Part shown: in pieces, positions 45,068 to 53,597 of the stretch
Position numbering within the stretch: the stretch's first letter is position 1
How the letters are laid out: each line of letters opens with the position of its first letter
Assembly (NCBI GenBank): GCA_002389665.1
Contig: DGNO01000001.1
Coordinates: 521,564-585,563, forward strand
DNA from: Rhodobiaceae bacterium UBA4490
GTDB taxonomy: Bacteria > Pseudomonadota > Alphaproteobacteria > Parvibaculales > Parvibaculaceae
Length of the DNA stretch: 64,000 nt
Direction of reading: 5' to 3'
Translations under genes and position numbers: made by a program
Notes under the pieces: generated by a model
What the model saw: only the letters and a program-made list of their open reading frames with translations
Told to the model about the DNA's origin: nothing
Database searches by the model: none

Positions 45068-46597
45068 ATGGATATGAGCCCTTCCTTCGCCATTACCCTC
45101 GCCGTTCTACTGCCGCTTATCGGCACGGTATTGATCGGCATGTCGGACCGCCGTCCCAATCAGCGCGAGGCGGTGTCCATTCTCACCTCGCTGGCGCTTT
45201 TTTATGTGGTCGCGGGCTTCCTGCCCGATGTCATGAGCGGCGCACGCCCAAGCGCTACCTGGTTTGAAGTGCTGCCGGGGCTCTCCCTTGCCTTCGAGAT
45301 CGAGCCGCTCGGCATGCTCTTCGCGCTTGTCGCTTCGGGCCTCTGGATCGTCACAGCGCTTTATTGCATCGGCTATATGCGCGGCAACAAGGAAAGTCAC
45401 CAGACGCGCTTTTACATGTGTTTCGCGCTGGCGATTTCGGCTGCCATCGGCATCGCCTTTGCGGCCAACATGTTCACGCTCTTCATCTTCTATGAAGTAC
45501 TGACGATTTCGACCTACCCGCTCGTCGCGCATAAGCAGAACGAAGCCGCGAAATCCGGCGCGCGGACCTATCTCGGCATTCTGATCGGCACCTCCATCGG
45601 CTTCCAGCTCATTGCCATCATCTGGACCTGGATGCTGGCAGGCACACTCGATTTCCAGCTCGGCGGTATTCTGGCAGGCAAGATCGATCCCACCATTCTG
45701 CCCGTCCTTCTTGGCCTTTATGCATTCGGCATCGGCAAGGCTGCGCTTATGCCGTTTCACCGCTGGCTGCCCGCCGCCATGGTGGCGCCGACCCCGGTCA
45801 GCGCGCTCCTTCATGCCGTGGCCGTGGTGAAGGCCGGTGTCTTCACCATGCTCAAAGTCGGCGTTTATATTTTTGGCATCGATCTCCTGGCCGTCACGCA
45901 GGCCTCCGACTGGCTGATGTGGCTTGCCGCCGCCTCCATCCTGATCGCCTCGACCATTGCGCTGACAAAAGACAATCTGAAAGCGCGGCTGGCCTATTCC
46001 ACCGTCTCCCAGCTTTCCTACATCACGCTCGGCATGGCACTTGCCACCTCGCTCGGCGTCATGGGCGGGGCGATGCATATTGCCATGCATGCCATGGGCA
46101 AGATCACGCTCTTCATGTGCGCGGGCGCCATCTATGTCGCCACGCATAAGACCGAGATCAGCGACATGGACGGGCTGGGCCGCCTCATGCCCTTCACCTT
46201 CGGCGCCTTCCTTATCGGCGCGCTTTCAATCATCGGCCTGCCGCCGCTCGGCGGCGCGTGGAGCAAATGGTATTTGATGCTGGGCGCGGCCGATGCCGGC
46301 CATCAGATCATGATCGTGGTCTTCATGGCGAGCTCGCTGCTCAACGTCGCCTATCTGCTGCCCATCGTGGCGCGGGCCTTCTTTGTGCCCTCTCCGCGCT
46401 TTGCCAGTGTCGGCGCGGCGGCGGTGCCCGCGCGCAGCGGCATTCAGGAAGCTCCGCTTCTCTGCGTGCTGCCGCCGGTGATCACCGCAATAGGCTGCCT
46501 CCTGCTCTTCTTCTATGCCGGGGAGATCTACGACCTCATTTATCCGGTCGCTTTCCCGGATCCTACTTCCGCCGCCGTTCAAAGCTTGGCACCATAA
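45068..46597 (+). CDS. Proton-conducting antiporter subunit (NuoM/MrpD-like), copy 2
   Basis: Second NuoL/M/N-like subunit, 509 residues, about 14 helices. Channel residues are Glu in FYEVLTISTYPLVAHKQNEA and Lys in GKAALMPFHRWLPAAMVAPT. The LTKDNLKARLAYSTVSQLSY and HAMGKITLFMCAGAIYVATH segments match the others in the family. It is closer to NuoM/MrpD than to the large N-terminal domain of MrpA. Spaced three bases after copy 1 and eight bases before the small two-helix protein. Confidence 0.9.
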   Translation: MDMSPSFAITLAVLLPLIGTVLIGMSDRRPNQREAVSILTSLALFYVVAGFLPDVMSGARPSATWFEVLPGLSLAFEIEPLGMLFALVASGLWIVTALYCIGYMRGNKESHQTRFYMCFALAISAAIGIAFAANMFTLFIFYEVLTISTYPLVAHKQNEAAKSGARTYLGILIGTSIGFQLIAIIWTWMLAGTLDFQLGGILAGKIDPTILPVLLGLYAFGIGKAALMPFHRWLPAAMVAPTPVSALLHAVAVVKAGVFTMLKVGVYIFGIDLLAVTQASDWLMWLAAASILIASTIALTKDNLKARLAYSTVSQLSYITLGMALATSLGVMGGAMHIAMHAMGKITLFMCAGAIYVATHKTEISDMDGLGRLMPFTFGAFLIGALSIIGLPPLGGAWSKWYLMLGAADAGHQIMIVVFMASSLLNVAYLLPIVARAFFVPSPRFASVGAAAVPARSGIQEAPLLCVLPPVITAIGCLLLFFYAGEIYDLIYPVAFPDPTSAAVQSLAP

Positions 46598-46604
46598 AGG
46601 CCCC

Positions 46605-46925
46605 ATGATGAACGCTAAGACAGACACCTCCCTTCCCGCGCTTGCCCGGCTTCTCGGGCGTCTCGACGGTAAGAAACTTTTCTGGCTGCTGCTACTTGCC
46701 GGCGTCCTTCTCACCTTGAGTGACTTTGCCTATCACCGGCATGAAATTTTCGACTTCGAGGCGCTACCGCTTTTCTATGCCGGTTTCGCTGCCGCTTCCG
46801 TTCTCGTGCTGGTACTGGCCGCCGCGATTTTCCGCGCGCTCTTCAAGCGCCCGGAAACATTCTATGCGCCGTTCAGCACCGACAGTGAGCCGCCTCTAAA
46901 AGCGCAGGAGGGCGATCATGCCTGA
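46605..46925 (+). CDS. Small two-helix membrane protein of the Mrp-like operon
   Basis: Unrecognised 106-residue protein. Two hydrophobic segments (about 23-41 and 55-78) flank a short loop with FAYHRHEIFDFEALPL, and the tail ends PETFYAPFSTDSEPPLKAQE. I place the start at the ATG at 46605 with AGG upstream, not at the earlier in-frame codon inside the previous gene. Its stop overlaps the third D-type subunit by eight bases. Position inside the operon suggests a structural subunit peculiar to this antiporter class. Confidence 0.75.
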   Translation: MMNAKTDTSLPALARLLGRLDGKKLFWLLLLAGVLLTLSDFAYHRHEIFDFEALPLFYAGFAAASVLVLVLAAAIFRALFKRPETFYAPFSTDSEPPLKAQEGDHA

Positions 46926-48630
46926 TATTTTTCCGCCCGCGCTGATCTTCATTGCCGCCGCCATCGTTTTGCCCTTCCTGCCCAAGGGCAACTTGCGCGC
47001 GCTCTTCCTGCTCGCCGTGCCGCTCGTCGCCGCCCATGAAATCTGGCAGCTTTCCGAAGGCGTCACCCACACATATGAGCTTCTGGGTTATTCCCTGACG
47101 CTGATGCGGGTCGACCAGCTCAGCATCGTTTTCGGGCTGATCTTTTCTTTCGCCGCTTTCCTGGCGCTGCTTTATGCCTGGCACGTCAAGGACACGGTGC
47201 AGCAGGTCACGACGCTGCTTTATGCAGGCTCGGCCATCGGCGCCGTCTTTGCGGGCGATTTCGTCACGCTCTTCATTTTCTGGGAAGGCACGGCGGTTGC
47301 CTCCGTCTTCCTCATCTGGGCGCGCGGCACGGAGGGCGCCTATTACACCGGCATGCGCTATCTGATCATTCAGATCGCCTCGGGGGTTATTCTCGTTGCC
47401 GGTATGGCGCTGCATTATTACGAAACGGGCTCGCTCGCCTTCGAAGCGCTGACGCTCGGCTCGCTCGGCACCTGGGCGATCCTCATCGCCTTCGGCATCA
47501 AGGCCGCCTTCCCGCTGCTCCACACCTGGCTGCCCGACGCCTATCCCGCTGCCACGCCGACGGGCACGGTCGTCCTTTCCATCTTCACGACAAAACTGGC
47601 GATCTATTCCCTGGCGCGCAGCTTCGCGGGCACGGAAATCCTGATTTATATCGGCGTCGTCATGGTCTTCTGGCCCCTCATTTATGCCGCCGCCGAAAAC
47701 GACCTGCGCCGCGTGCTCGCCTATGCGCTCAACAATCAGCTTGGGTTCATGGTGATCGCCGTCGGCATCGGCACGCCCCTGGCGCTGAACGGTGTCGCTG
47801 CGCATGCCGTTGCCCACATTCTCTATAAATCGCTGCTCTTCATGGCGATGGGCGCGGTGCTCTACCGCACGGGCACGGCCAAAGCTTCAGGTCTCGGCGG
47901 GCTTTACCGCTCCATGCCCCTCACCGCGCTGCTTTGCATTCTGGGCGGGCTCGCCATGTCCACGCCGCTCTTTGCCGGCTTCGTTTCGAAATCGCTCATT
48001 CTTTCCTCCGTCGCCAAGGCGTATGAGCCTTTGATCTGGGCAGCGCTGCTTTTCGGCTCGGCCGGGATTTTCTATGTCGCCGGTGTGCGCCTGCCTTATC
48101 TGGCCTTTTTCGGCGAGGATAAGTTTGCCGGCGCCCCTGAGCGGCCCAAGGAAGCGCCATGGAACATGCTGCTTGCCATGGGACTGACGGCGGCATGCTG
48201 CCTCGCACTCGGCCTCCTGCCCGGCGCCTTCATGAGTTTTCTGCCTTACGATGTGGCTTATAATGCCTATACGCCGGATCACATTCTCACCCAGCTTCAG
48301 GTCCTCAGTTTTACCGCCATCGCCTTTTTCGCGCTGTGGCGCTTCGGGCTCATCAAACGGCCCGCGCCCGGCATTCTGGTCGATACCGATTGGCTGAACC
48401 GGCGCCTTGCCCTGGCAATCGTCAAACTGGGTGCTTATATAAGCCGGAATACGTGGGGCCTCATGAGCCGCACGGCCACCCGCCGCCTCGATGCCTTCCT
48501 GGCCAGTATTTACCGCGCGCATGGACCGCAAGGCCCGCTTGCGCGCAGCTGGCCGGCCGGTTCTATGGTATTGTGGATTGCCGTGCTCTTGGGCTTCACG
48601 CTCATTCTTAGCTTCAGCCAATCACTTTAA
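46918..48630 (+). CDS. Proton-conducting antiporter subunit (NuoL/MrpD-like), copy 3
   Basis: Third antiporter-type subunit, 570 residues. About 14 core helices include Glu in LFIFWEGTAVASVFLIWARG and Lys in GIKAAFPLLHTWLPDAYPAA, with YAAAENDLRRVLAYALNNQL and HAVAHILYKSLLFMAMGAVL downstream. A C-terminal extension of about 100 residues ends in one further helix (WIAVLLGFTLILSFSQSL), reminiscent of the lateral helix and last helix of NuoL. It is the last gene of the Mrp-like operon, 24 bases before coxG. Confidence 0.9.
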   Translation: MPDIFPPALIFIAAAIVLPFLPKGNLRALFLLAVPLVAAHEIWQLSEGVTHTYELLGYSLTLMRVDQLSIVFGLIFSFAAFLALLYAWHVKDTVQQVTTLLYAGSAIGAVFAGDFVTLFIFWEGTAVASVFLIWARGTEGAYYTGMRYLIIQIASGVILVAGMALHYYETGSLAFEALTLGSLGTWAILIAFGIKAAFPLLHTWLPDAYPAATPTGTVVLSIFTTKLAIYSLARSFAGTEILIYIGVVMVFWPLIYAAAENDLRRVLAYALNNQLGFMVIAVGIGTPLALNGVAAHAVAHILYKSLLFMAMGAVLYRTGTAKASGLGGLYRSMPLTALLCILGGLAMSTPLFAGFVSKSLILSSVAKAYEPLIWAALLFGSAGIFYVAGVRLPYLAFFGEDKFAGAPERPKEAPWNMLLAMGLTAACCLALGLLPGAFMSFLPYDVAYNAYTPDHILTQLQVLSFTAIAFFALWRFGLIKRPAPGILVDTDWLNRRLALAIVKLGAYISRNTWGLMSRTATRRLDAFLASIYRAHGPQGPLARSWPAGSMVLWIAVLLGFTLILSFSQSL

Positions 48631-48654
48631 ACGACAAGACGGGGAGAGACGCTC

Positions 48655-49260
48655 ATGGATATGTCAGGCGAGGTTCGCATTCCCGCTCCGCGCGAAACCG
48701 TGTGGGATGCGCTCAACGATCCTTCCATTCTTCAACAGGCCATCCCCGGCGCTGAAACCGTGGAAAAAACCTCCGACACTGGGTTCGAGGCCGCGGTCAA
48801 AGCCAAGGTCGGCCCCGTCAGCGCAAAGTTCAAAGGCAAGGTCACGCTTTCCGACATCAACGCGCCCGCCGGTTACACGATTTCCGGTGAAGGCTCAGGT
48901 GGCGCAGCCGGTTTCGCCAAAGGTTCGGCCAAGGTCGATCTTGTGGAAGATGGTAGTGACACGATTGTCAAATATGAGGTCCATGCGACCGTCGGCGGCA
49001 AGCTCGCCCAGATCGGCCAGCGCCTGATCGATTCAACCGCCAAGAAAATGGCGGACGAGTTTTTTGCCAATCTGCGCAATGCCGTTGCCGGCCCCGTGGA
49101 AGCGGACCGGCCCGGCGCACACCCGGAAAGCGATGCGGTCGCGCCCACCGACGCGCCCATGCTGCCCAATGAGGATGCGGGCATGGGCCTTGCGCCCTGG
49201 ATGTGGGGCACATTGGTCATTCTCGGTGTGCTTATCGTGATTTATTTCGTCGGAACGTGA
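48655..49260 (+). CDS. coxG: CoxG-like SRPBCC protein with C-terminal membrane anchor
   Basis: Carbon-monoxide-dehydrogenase subunit G family, 201 residues. The START-like SRPBCC domain (about 1-148) begins MSGEVRIPAPRETVWDALND and has AIPGAETVE, with GKVTLSDINAPAGYTISGEG and GGKLAQIGQRLIDSTAKKMA at the end. A flexible acidic linker leads to a single C-terminal helix (WGTLVILGVLIVIYFVG). In Oligotropha CoxG recruits CO dehydrogenase to the membrane. AGACGGGGAGAGACG provides the ribosome site. Only 24 bases follow the last Mrp-like gene, so the two operons may be joined. Confidence 0.9.
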   Translation: MDMSGEVRIPAPRETVWDALNDPSILQQAIPGAETVEKTSDTGFEAAVKAKVGPVSAKFKGKVTLSDINAPAGYTISGEGSGGAAGFAKGSAKVDLVEDGSDTIVKYEVHATVGGKLAQIGQRLIDSTAKKMADEFFANLRNAVAGPVEADRPGAHPESDAVAPTDAPMLPNEDAGMGLAPWMWGTLVILGVLIVIYFVGT

Positions 49261-49401
49261 ACGAAACCGCCACCTTGGCGGTTGACGCTCGCCCTGCAAG
49301 TTCCCACACTTAACCAAAGGACAATTGCGCCGGATGCCGCACCATCCGGCCCTAATCCATCCTGCGTATATGAACCCGCTAATTTAAATGGGGAGGTGCC
49401 C

Positions 49402-49869
49402 ATGCCCGTTGTCACTATGACGGTCAACGGCAAGTCGGTGAGCGGCGAAGTGGAGGGCCGCACACTTCTTGTTAATTTCATCCGCGATCAGCTGAACCTG
49501 ACGGGCACCCATGTGGGCTGCGACACCAGTCAGTGCGGCGCTTGCGTTGTGCATATCGACGGCAAAGCCGTGAAATCCTGCGCCACCCTCGCCCTGCAGG
49601 CGGACGGCGCGGACGTTACGACGATCGAAGGCCTTGCCGCGGGCGGCGATCTGCATCCTGTGCAGCGCGCCTTCAAGGAACATCACGGCCTGCAATGCGG
49701 CTTCTGCACGCCGGGCATGATCATGACCGCCGTCGATATGATCCGCCGCAAGCCGGAACTCGACGAGAAAACGGTCCGCGAAGAGCTGGAAGGCAATCTG
49801 TGCCGCTGCACCGGCTATCACAATATCGTCAAAGCGATCCTAGCCGCATCGGAGGAAATGCGCGCTTAG
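49402..49869 (+). CDS. coxS: CO-dehydrogenase-type small subunit, two [2Fe-2S] clusters
   Basis: Electron-transfer subunit of a molybdenum hydroxylase, 155 residues. The plant-type cluster ligands are Cys40, Cys45, Cys48 and Cys60 ([13 protein letters not shown]). The second cluster is ligated by Cys99 and Cys102 (QCGFCTPGM) with Cys134 and Cys136 ([10 protein letters not shown]). The ATG at 49402 follows GGGGAGG; a longer reading from 49282 has no family match. coxS, coxL and coxM follow one another, the S-L-M order common for form II enzymes. Confidence 0.94.
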   Translation: MPVVTMTVNGKSVSGEVEGRTLLVNFIRDQLNLTGTHVGCDTSQCGACVVHIDGKAVKSCATLALQADGADVTTIEGLAAGGDLHPVQRAFKEHHGLQCGFCTPGMIMTAVDMIRRKPELDEKTVREELEGNLCRCTGYHNIVKAILAASEEMRA

Positions 49870-49932
49870 GCTCCGGCAAAACCGGATCACATCGCACTGG
49901 GCGGAAACTGGGCGGCAAATGGGAGGAGAGCC

Positions 49933-52296
49933 ATGTCGGAATGGGGTATCGGTAAGCCGGTTCGCCGGCGCGAGGACGACCGTTTCATTCGCGGGCGCGG
50001 CCAATATACGGACGACATCAACCGCCCGAACCAGACCCATGCGGTCTTCGTGCGCTCGCCCCATGCCCATGCGCTGATCCGTTCCATCGACCTTGAAGAA
50101 GCCAATGCCGCGCCCGGCGTCCTGGCCATTCTCACCGGAAAGGATGTGGCGGAAGACGGGCTGGCCGGGCTCATTTGCGGCTGGACCGTTCATTCCAAGG
50201 ACGGCTCGGAAATGAAAGCGGGCGGTCATCCCATTCTCGCCGCCGAAAAAGTGCGCTATGTCGGCGATCATGTCGTTCTCGTCCTCGCAGAGACGAAAGC
50301 GCAAGCGCTGGCCGCCGCCGATCTCGTGCTCGTCGACTACGAACCGCTGCCCGCCGTCTCTTTGAAAAACAGCACCGAGCCCGGCAGCGCGCAGGTGCAT
50401 GACGAAGCGCCCGGCAATCTCTGCTTCGAATGGGAACTTGGCGACAAGGCCGCGACGGAAGATGCTTTTTCGAAAGCCGCGCGCACCGTGAGCATCGATC
50501 TTGCCAATAACCGCCTCGTGCCGAACGCCATGGAGCCGCGCGCGGCGATCGGCGATTATGATGCGGGGCGCGATGAATATACGCTCTGGACCACAAGCCA
50601 GAACCCGCATGTCGCCCGGCTCGTGCTCTCCGCCTTTGTCGGCGTCGCCCCTGAGCATAAGCTCCGCGTCATTGCGCCGGATGTCGGCGGCGGCTTCGGC
50701 TCGAAGATTTTCATCTATCCGGAAGAGACCGCCTGCGCCTGGGCCTCGAAGAAAATCGGCCGTCCCATCAAATGGACGGCGGACCGCTCGGAAGCCTTCC
50801 TCGCGGATGCTCATGGCCGCGATCATTTGAGTCACGCGGAACTGGCACTCGATGAAGATGGCAAGTTCCTCGGGCTCAAGGTCAAAACCAAAGCCAATCT
50901 CGGCGCCTATCTTTCCACCTTCTCCGCCGCCGTGCCGACTTATCTTTACGGCACGCTCCTGTCGGGCCAATACGACATTCCCGCCATTTATGTAGAAGTC
51001 GACGGCGTTTACACGACCACCTCGCCCGTCGATGCCTATCGCGGCGCGGGCCGCCCGGAAGCGACGTATATTGTCGAGCGGATCGTGGAAACGGCGGCGC
51101 GCGAAACAGGTTTCGATCCGGCGGAAATGCGCCGCATGAATTTCGTCAAAACCTTCCCGCACCAAACCCCGGTCATCATGAATTACGACATTGGGGATTT
51201 CGAAGCCTCGCTCGATAAGGCGCTGGAAGTTGCAGATTATGCAGGCTTCCCGGACCGCAAGGAGGAAGCGGCTAAACGCGGCAAACTGCGCGGCATCGGC
51301 TTTTCCACCTACATTGAAGCCTGCGGCATTGCGCCTTCTGCTGCCGTCGGCTCACTCGGCGCCGGTGTCGGGCTTTGGGAGTCCGCGGAAGTGCAAGTCG
51401 CGCCCACCGGCAAGATCGAAGTCTTTACCGGCTCCCACTCCCATGGCCAGGGGCATGAGACGACCTTTGCCCAGCTCGTTTCCGAGCGCACGGGCCTGCC
51501 GCTTGAAGATATCGAGATCATTCACGGTGACACGGGCCGCGTGCAATTCGGCATGGGCACTTATGGCTCGCGTTCCGGCGCGGTCGGCATGAGCGCCATT
51601 TTCAAAGCCATCGACAAAGTAGAAGCCAAAGCGCGCAAGATCGCCGCGCAGCTTATGGAAGCCGCCGAAGACGATGTGGTGCTGGAGAACGGCGCCTTCA
51701 CCGTCAAAGGCACGGATAAAAGCCTGAGCTGGCCGGAAGTAACGCTTGCCGCCTATACCGGCCACGGTTTCGACACCGCGGAGATCGAGCCCGGCCTTAA
51801 GGAAAGCGCCTTTTACGATCCGCTCAACTTCACTTTTCCTGCAGGCTGCCACATCTGCGAAGTCGAAATCGATCCCGAGACAGGGGTAACAGAAATCGTC
51901 AACTTCACCGCCATCGACGATTTCGGCACCATCATCAATCCCATGATTGTCGAGGGACAGGTGCATGGCGGGCTCGTTCAGGGCATCGGCCAGGCGCTTT
52001 ACGAGCATGGTATTTACGATGAAGAAAGCGGCCAGCTCATGACCGGCTCCTTCATGGATTACTGCATGCCGCGTGCGGATAACTTCCCCGGCTTCAAACT
52101 CGGCTTCACACCGACCGTCTGCCCGTCGAACCCGATGGGCATGAAAGGCTGCGGGGAAGCCGGCGCCATCGGCTCGCCGCCCGCCGTCATCAACGCAATT
52201 ACTGATGCCCTCGGCATCAAGGATATTCCCATGCCCGCCACGCCTGCGCGGGTCTGGGCCGCCATCCAAAACAGTGCCACACCGAAAGCTGCATGA
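49933..52296 (+). CDS. coxL: Form II CO-dehydrogenase-type large subunit (Mo-molybdopterin)
   Basis: Catalytic subunit of a xanthine-oxidase-family molybdenum hydroxylase, 787 residues. The N-terminal domain begins [20 protein letters not shown], then [16 protein letters not shown], and the Moco-binding Q-G-Q-G-H-E-T stretch as [12 protein letters not shown]. The catalytic glutamate is Glu742 in [14 protein letters not shown]. The active-site loop is AYRGAGR (368-374), the form II signature, instead of AYXCSFR of true CO dehydrogenases, so the Cu-binding cysteine is absent. CO oxidation is therefore doubtful; other form II proteins hydroxylate aldehydes or aromatic substrates or are uncharacterised. 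Confidence 0.93.
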   Translation: MSEWGIGKPVRRREDDRFIRGRGQYTDDINRPNQTHAVFVRSPHAHALIRSIDLEEANAAPGVLAILTGKDVAEDGLAGLICGWTVHSKDGSEMKAGGHPILAAEKVRYVGDHVVLVLAETKAQALAAADLVLVDYEPLPAVSLKNSTEPGSAQVHDEAPGNLCFEWELGDKAATEDAFSKAARTVSIDLANNRLVPNAMEPRAAIGDYDAGRDEYTLWTTSQNPHVARLVLSAFVGVAPEHKLRVIAPDVGGGFGSKIFIYPEETACAWASKKIGRPIKWTADRSEAFLADAHGRDHLSHAELALDEDGKFLGLKVKTKANLGAYLSTFSAAVPTYLYGTLLSGQYDIPAIYVEVDGVYTTTSPVDAYRGAGRPEATYIVERIVETAARETGFDPAEMRRMNFVKTFPHQTPVIMNYDIGDFEASLDKALEVADYAGFPDRKEEAAKRGKLRGIGFSTYIEACGIAPSAAVGSLGAGVGLWESAEVQVAPTGKIEVFTGSHSHGQGHETTFAQLVSERTGLPLEDIEIIHGDTGRVQFGMGTYGSRSGAVGMSAIFKAIDKVEAKARKIAAQLMEAAEDDVVLENGAFTVKGTDKSLSWPEVTLAAYTGHGFDTAEIEPGLKESAFYDPLNFTFPAGCHICEVEIDPETGVTEIVNFTAIDDFGTIINPMIVEGQVHGGLVQGIGQALYEHGIYDEESGQLMTGSFMDYCMPRADNFPGFKLGFTPTVCPSNPMGMKGCGEAGAIGSPPAVINAITDALGIKDIPMPATPARVWAAIQNSATPKAA

Positions 52297-52308
52297 GGAC
52301 GACCTCAA

Positions 52309-53106
52309 ATGTATCAATTCGACTATCACCGCCCCGCGAACCTGAAAGAAGCCGCCGAGCTTCTGACGAAATGCGATGAGGCAAAAATCCTGGCCGGCGG
52401 CCAGACGCTGATCCCGACGCTGAAGCAGCGCCTGGCCATGCCGAGCGATCTCATCGATCTCGGCGCACTGAAAGAGCTCTCCTTCATCAAGGCCGAGGGC
52501 GATGCGATCATGATTGGCGCGGCGACGCCCCATGCCGATGTCGCGGTCAATGCGGATGTGCGCAAACACCTCCCCTCCCTTGCCAAACTCGCCGAAGGGA
52601 TCGGCGATCCTGCCGTCCGCCATAAAGGCACGATCGGCGGCTCGCTCGCCAATAACGATCCTTCCGCCGATTATCCGGCCGCCGTGCTCGCGCTCGATGC
52701 GAAAATCCACACGACGAAACGGCTGATCGAGGCGGATGAGTTTTTTAAAGGCATGTTCGAAACCGCCCTCGGGGAAGATGAAATCATCACCGAAATCACC
52801 TTCCCGCACCCCAAACGCGCCGCTTATGTAAAATTCCCGAACCCGGCCTCCCGCTATGCCATGGTCGGCGTCTTCGTCGCCGAAACACCCATGGGCATCC
52901 GCGTGGCCGTCACCGGTGCGGGCCAGGAAGGCGTTTTCCGTGTGAAGGAAATGGAAGACGCGCTCGCCAAAGACTGGTCGGCGGATGCGATCAGCGGCAT
53001 CAAGGTGCCGGCGGAAAACATGCTCTCCGACCTGCATGGCGACGCCGAGTACCGCGCCCATCTCGTCACCGTCATCGCCAAGCGCGCGGTCGCGGCGGCT
53101 ATTTAA
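52309..53106 (+). CDS. coxM: CO-dehydrogenase-type medium subunit (FAD)
   Basis: FAD-binding subunit of 265 residues that passes electrons from the iron-sulfur clusters to a respiratory acceptor. FAD motifs are ILAGGQTLIPTLKQRLA (about 28-44) and the pyrophosphate loop TIGGSLANNDPSADYPA (about 107-123). The C-terminal CODH_M domain includes the KFPNPASRYAMVGVFVA segment. It follows coxL by 12 bases. A palindromic repeat unit lies 28 bases after the stop. Confidence 0.93.
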   Translation: MYQFDYHRPANLKEAAELLTKCDEAKILAGGQTLIPTLKQRLAMPSDLIDLGALKELSFIKAEGDAIMIGAATPHADVAVNADVRKHLPSLAKLAEGIGDPAVRHKGTIGGSLANNDPSADYPAAVLALDAKIHTTKRLIEADEFFKGMFETALGEDEIITEITFPHPKRAAYVKFPNPASRYAMVGVFVAETPMGIRVAVTGAGQEGVFRVKEMEDALAKDWSADAISGIKVPAENMLSDLHGDAEYRAHLVTVIAKRAVAAAI

Positions 53107-53134
53107 ATTCGATGCGCCTGCTTAACAGCACAGC

Positions 53135-53223
53135 TGTCACCCCGGGCTTGCCCCGGGGTCCATGCAGCGCCTCAAATTGCTGATATGCTGTTATGGACCC
53201 CGGCATAAAAGCCGGGGTGACAC
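53135..53223. repeat. Paired palindromic repeat (REP/BIME-like), copy 1
   Basis: Two hairpin units in opposite orientation, TGTCACCCCGG...CCCCGGGGTCCATGCAGC (53135-53168) and ATGGACCCCGGC...GCCGGGGTGACA (53193-53222), separated by about 24 bases. The arms also pair with each other. The same two arms, in reverse order, recur at 58382-58502. Both copies are intergenic, flanking the cox accessory genes. Confidence 0.8.
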
Positions 53224-53294
53224 TTAGAGTGTGTAGCACCTCTGTGCCGAACGCGGTTGCAGCGGCTGTGTAAACCACTTCCGAAGGAGACGCG

Positions 53295-53534
53295 GTGAGC
53301 GCCAGCACAGACATCTATCGCTTCTACAGGCACCGTCAAAAACCCCAGTTCCGCTTGGCCTTGAAAGCACAGCTTGGGTTTCCGCCAGAAACGGCGGAAG
53401 GCGAATGGGAACTGACCCGCGAGCGTGAGGAAGAAGACGTCAACCTGGATGTCCGGCGCGAGATCGAAGAGAAAGGGTATTCTCTTTTCAAGATCGGCGT
53501 TACCTTTGCCGAATTATCCCTATCTAAGGATTGA
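53295..53534 (+). CDS. Small acidic protein of unknown function in the cox cluster
   Basis: A 79-residue soluble protein starting with GTG at 53295, with GAAGGAG five bases upstream. The first half is basic (YRFYRHRQKPQFRLALKAQ) and the second half acidic (EGEWELTREREEEDVNLDV). No family is recognised. It sits between the structural coxSLM genes and the coxD ATPase, so a role in maturation is possible but unproven. Confidence 0.6.
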   Translation: MSASTDIYRFYRHRQKPQFRLALKAQLGFPPETAEGEWELTREREEEDVNLDVRREIEEKGYSLFKIGVTFAELSLSKD

Positions 53535-53597
53535 TTTTTCCCGCTAAACGGCAAAAACCAGTCTCAGCACCTGGTGCGCAAAGTTAAACAGGTTTCC

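Noticed and set aside
51352-53061. 569-codon minus-strand frame across coxL and coxM
   Set aside because: It spans two well-recognised genes in other frames and has no protein-like family pattern.
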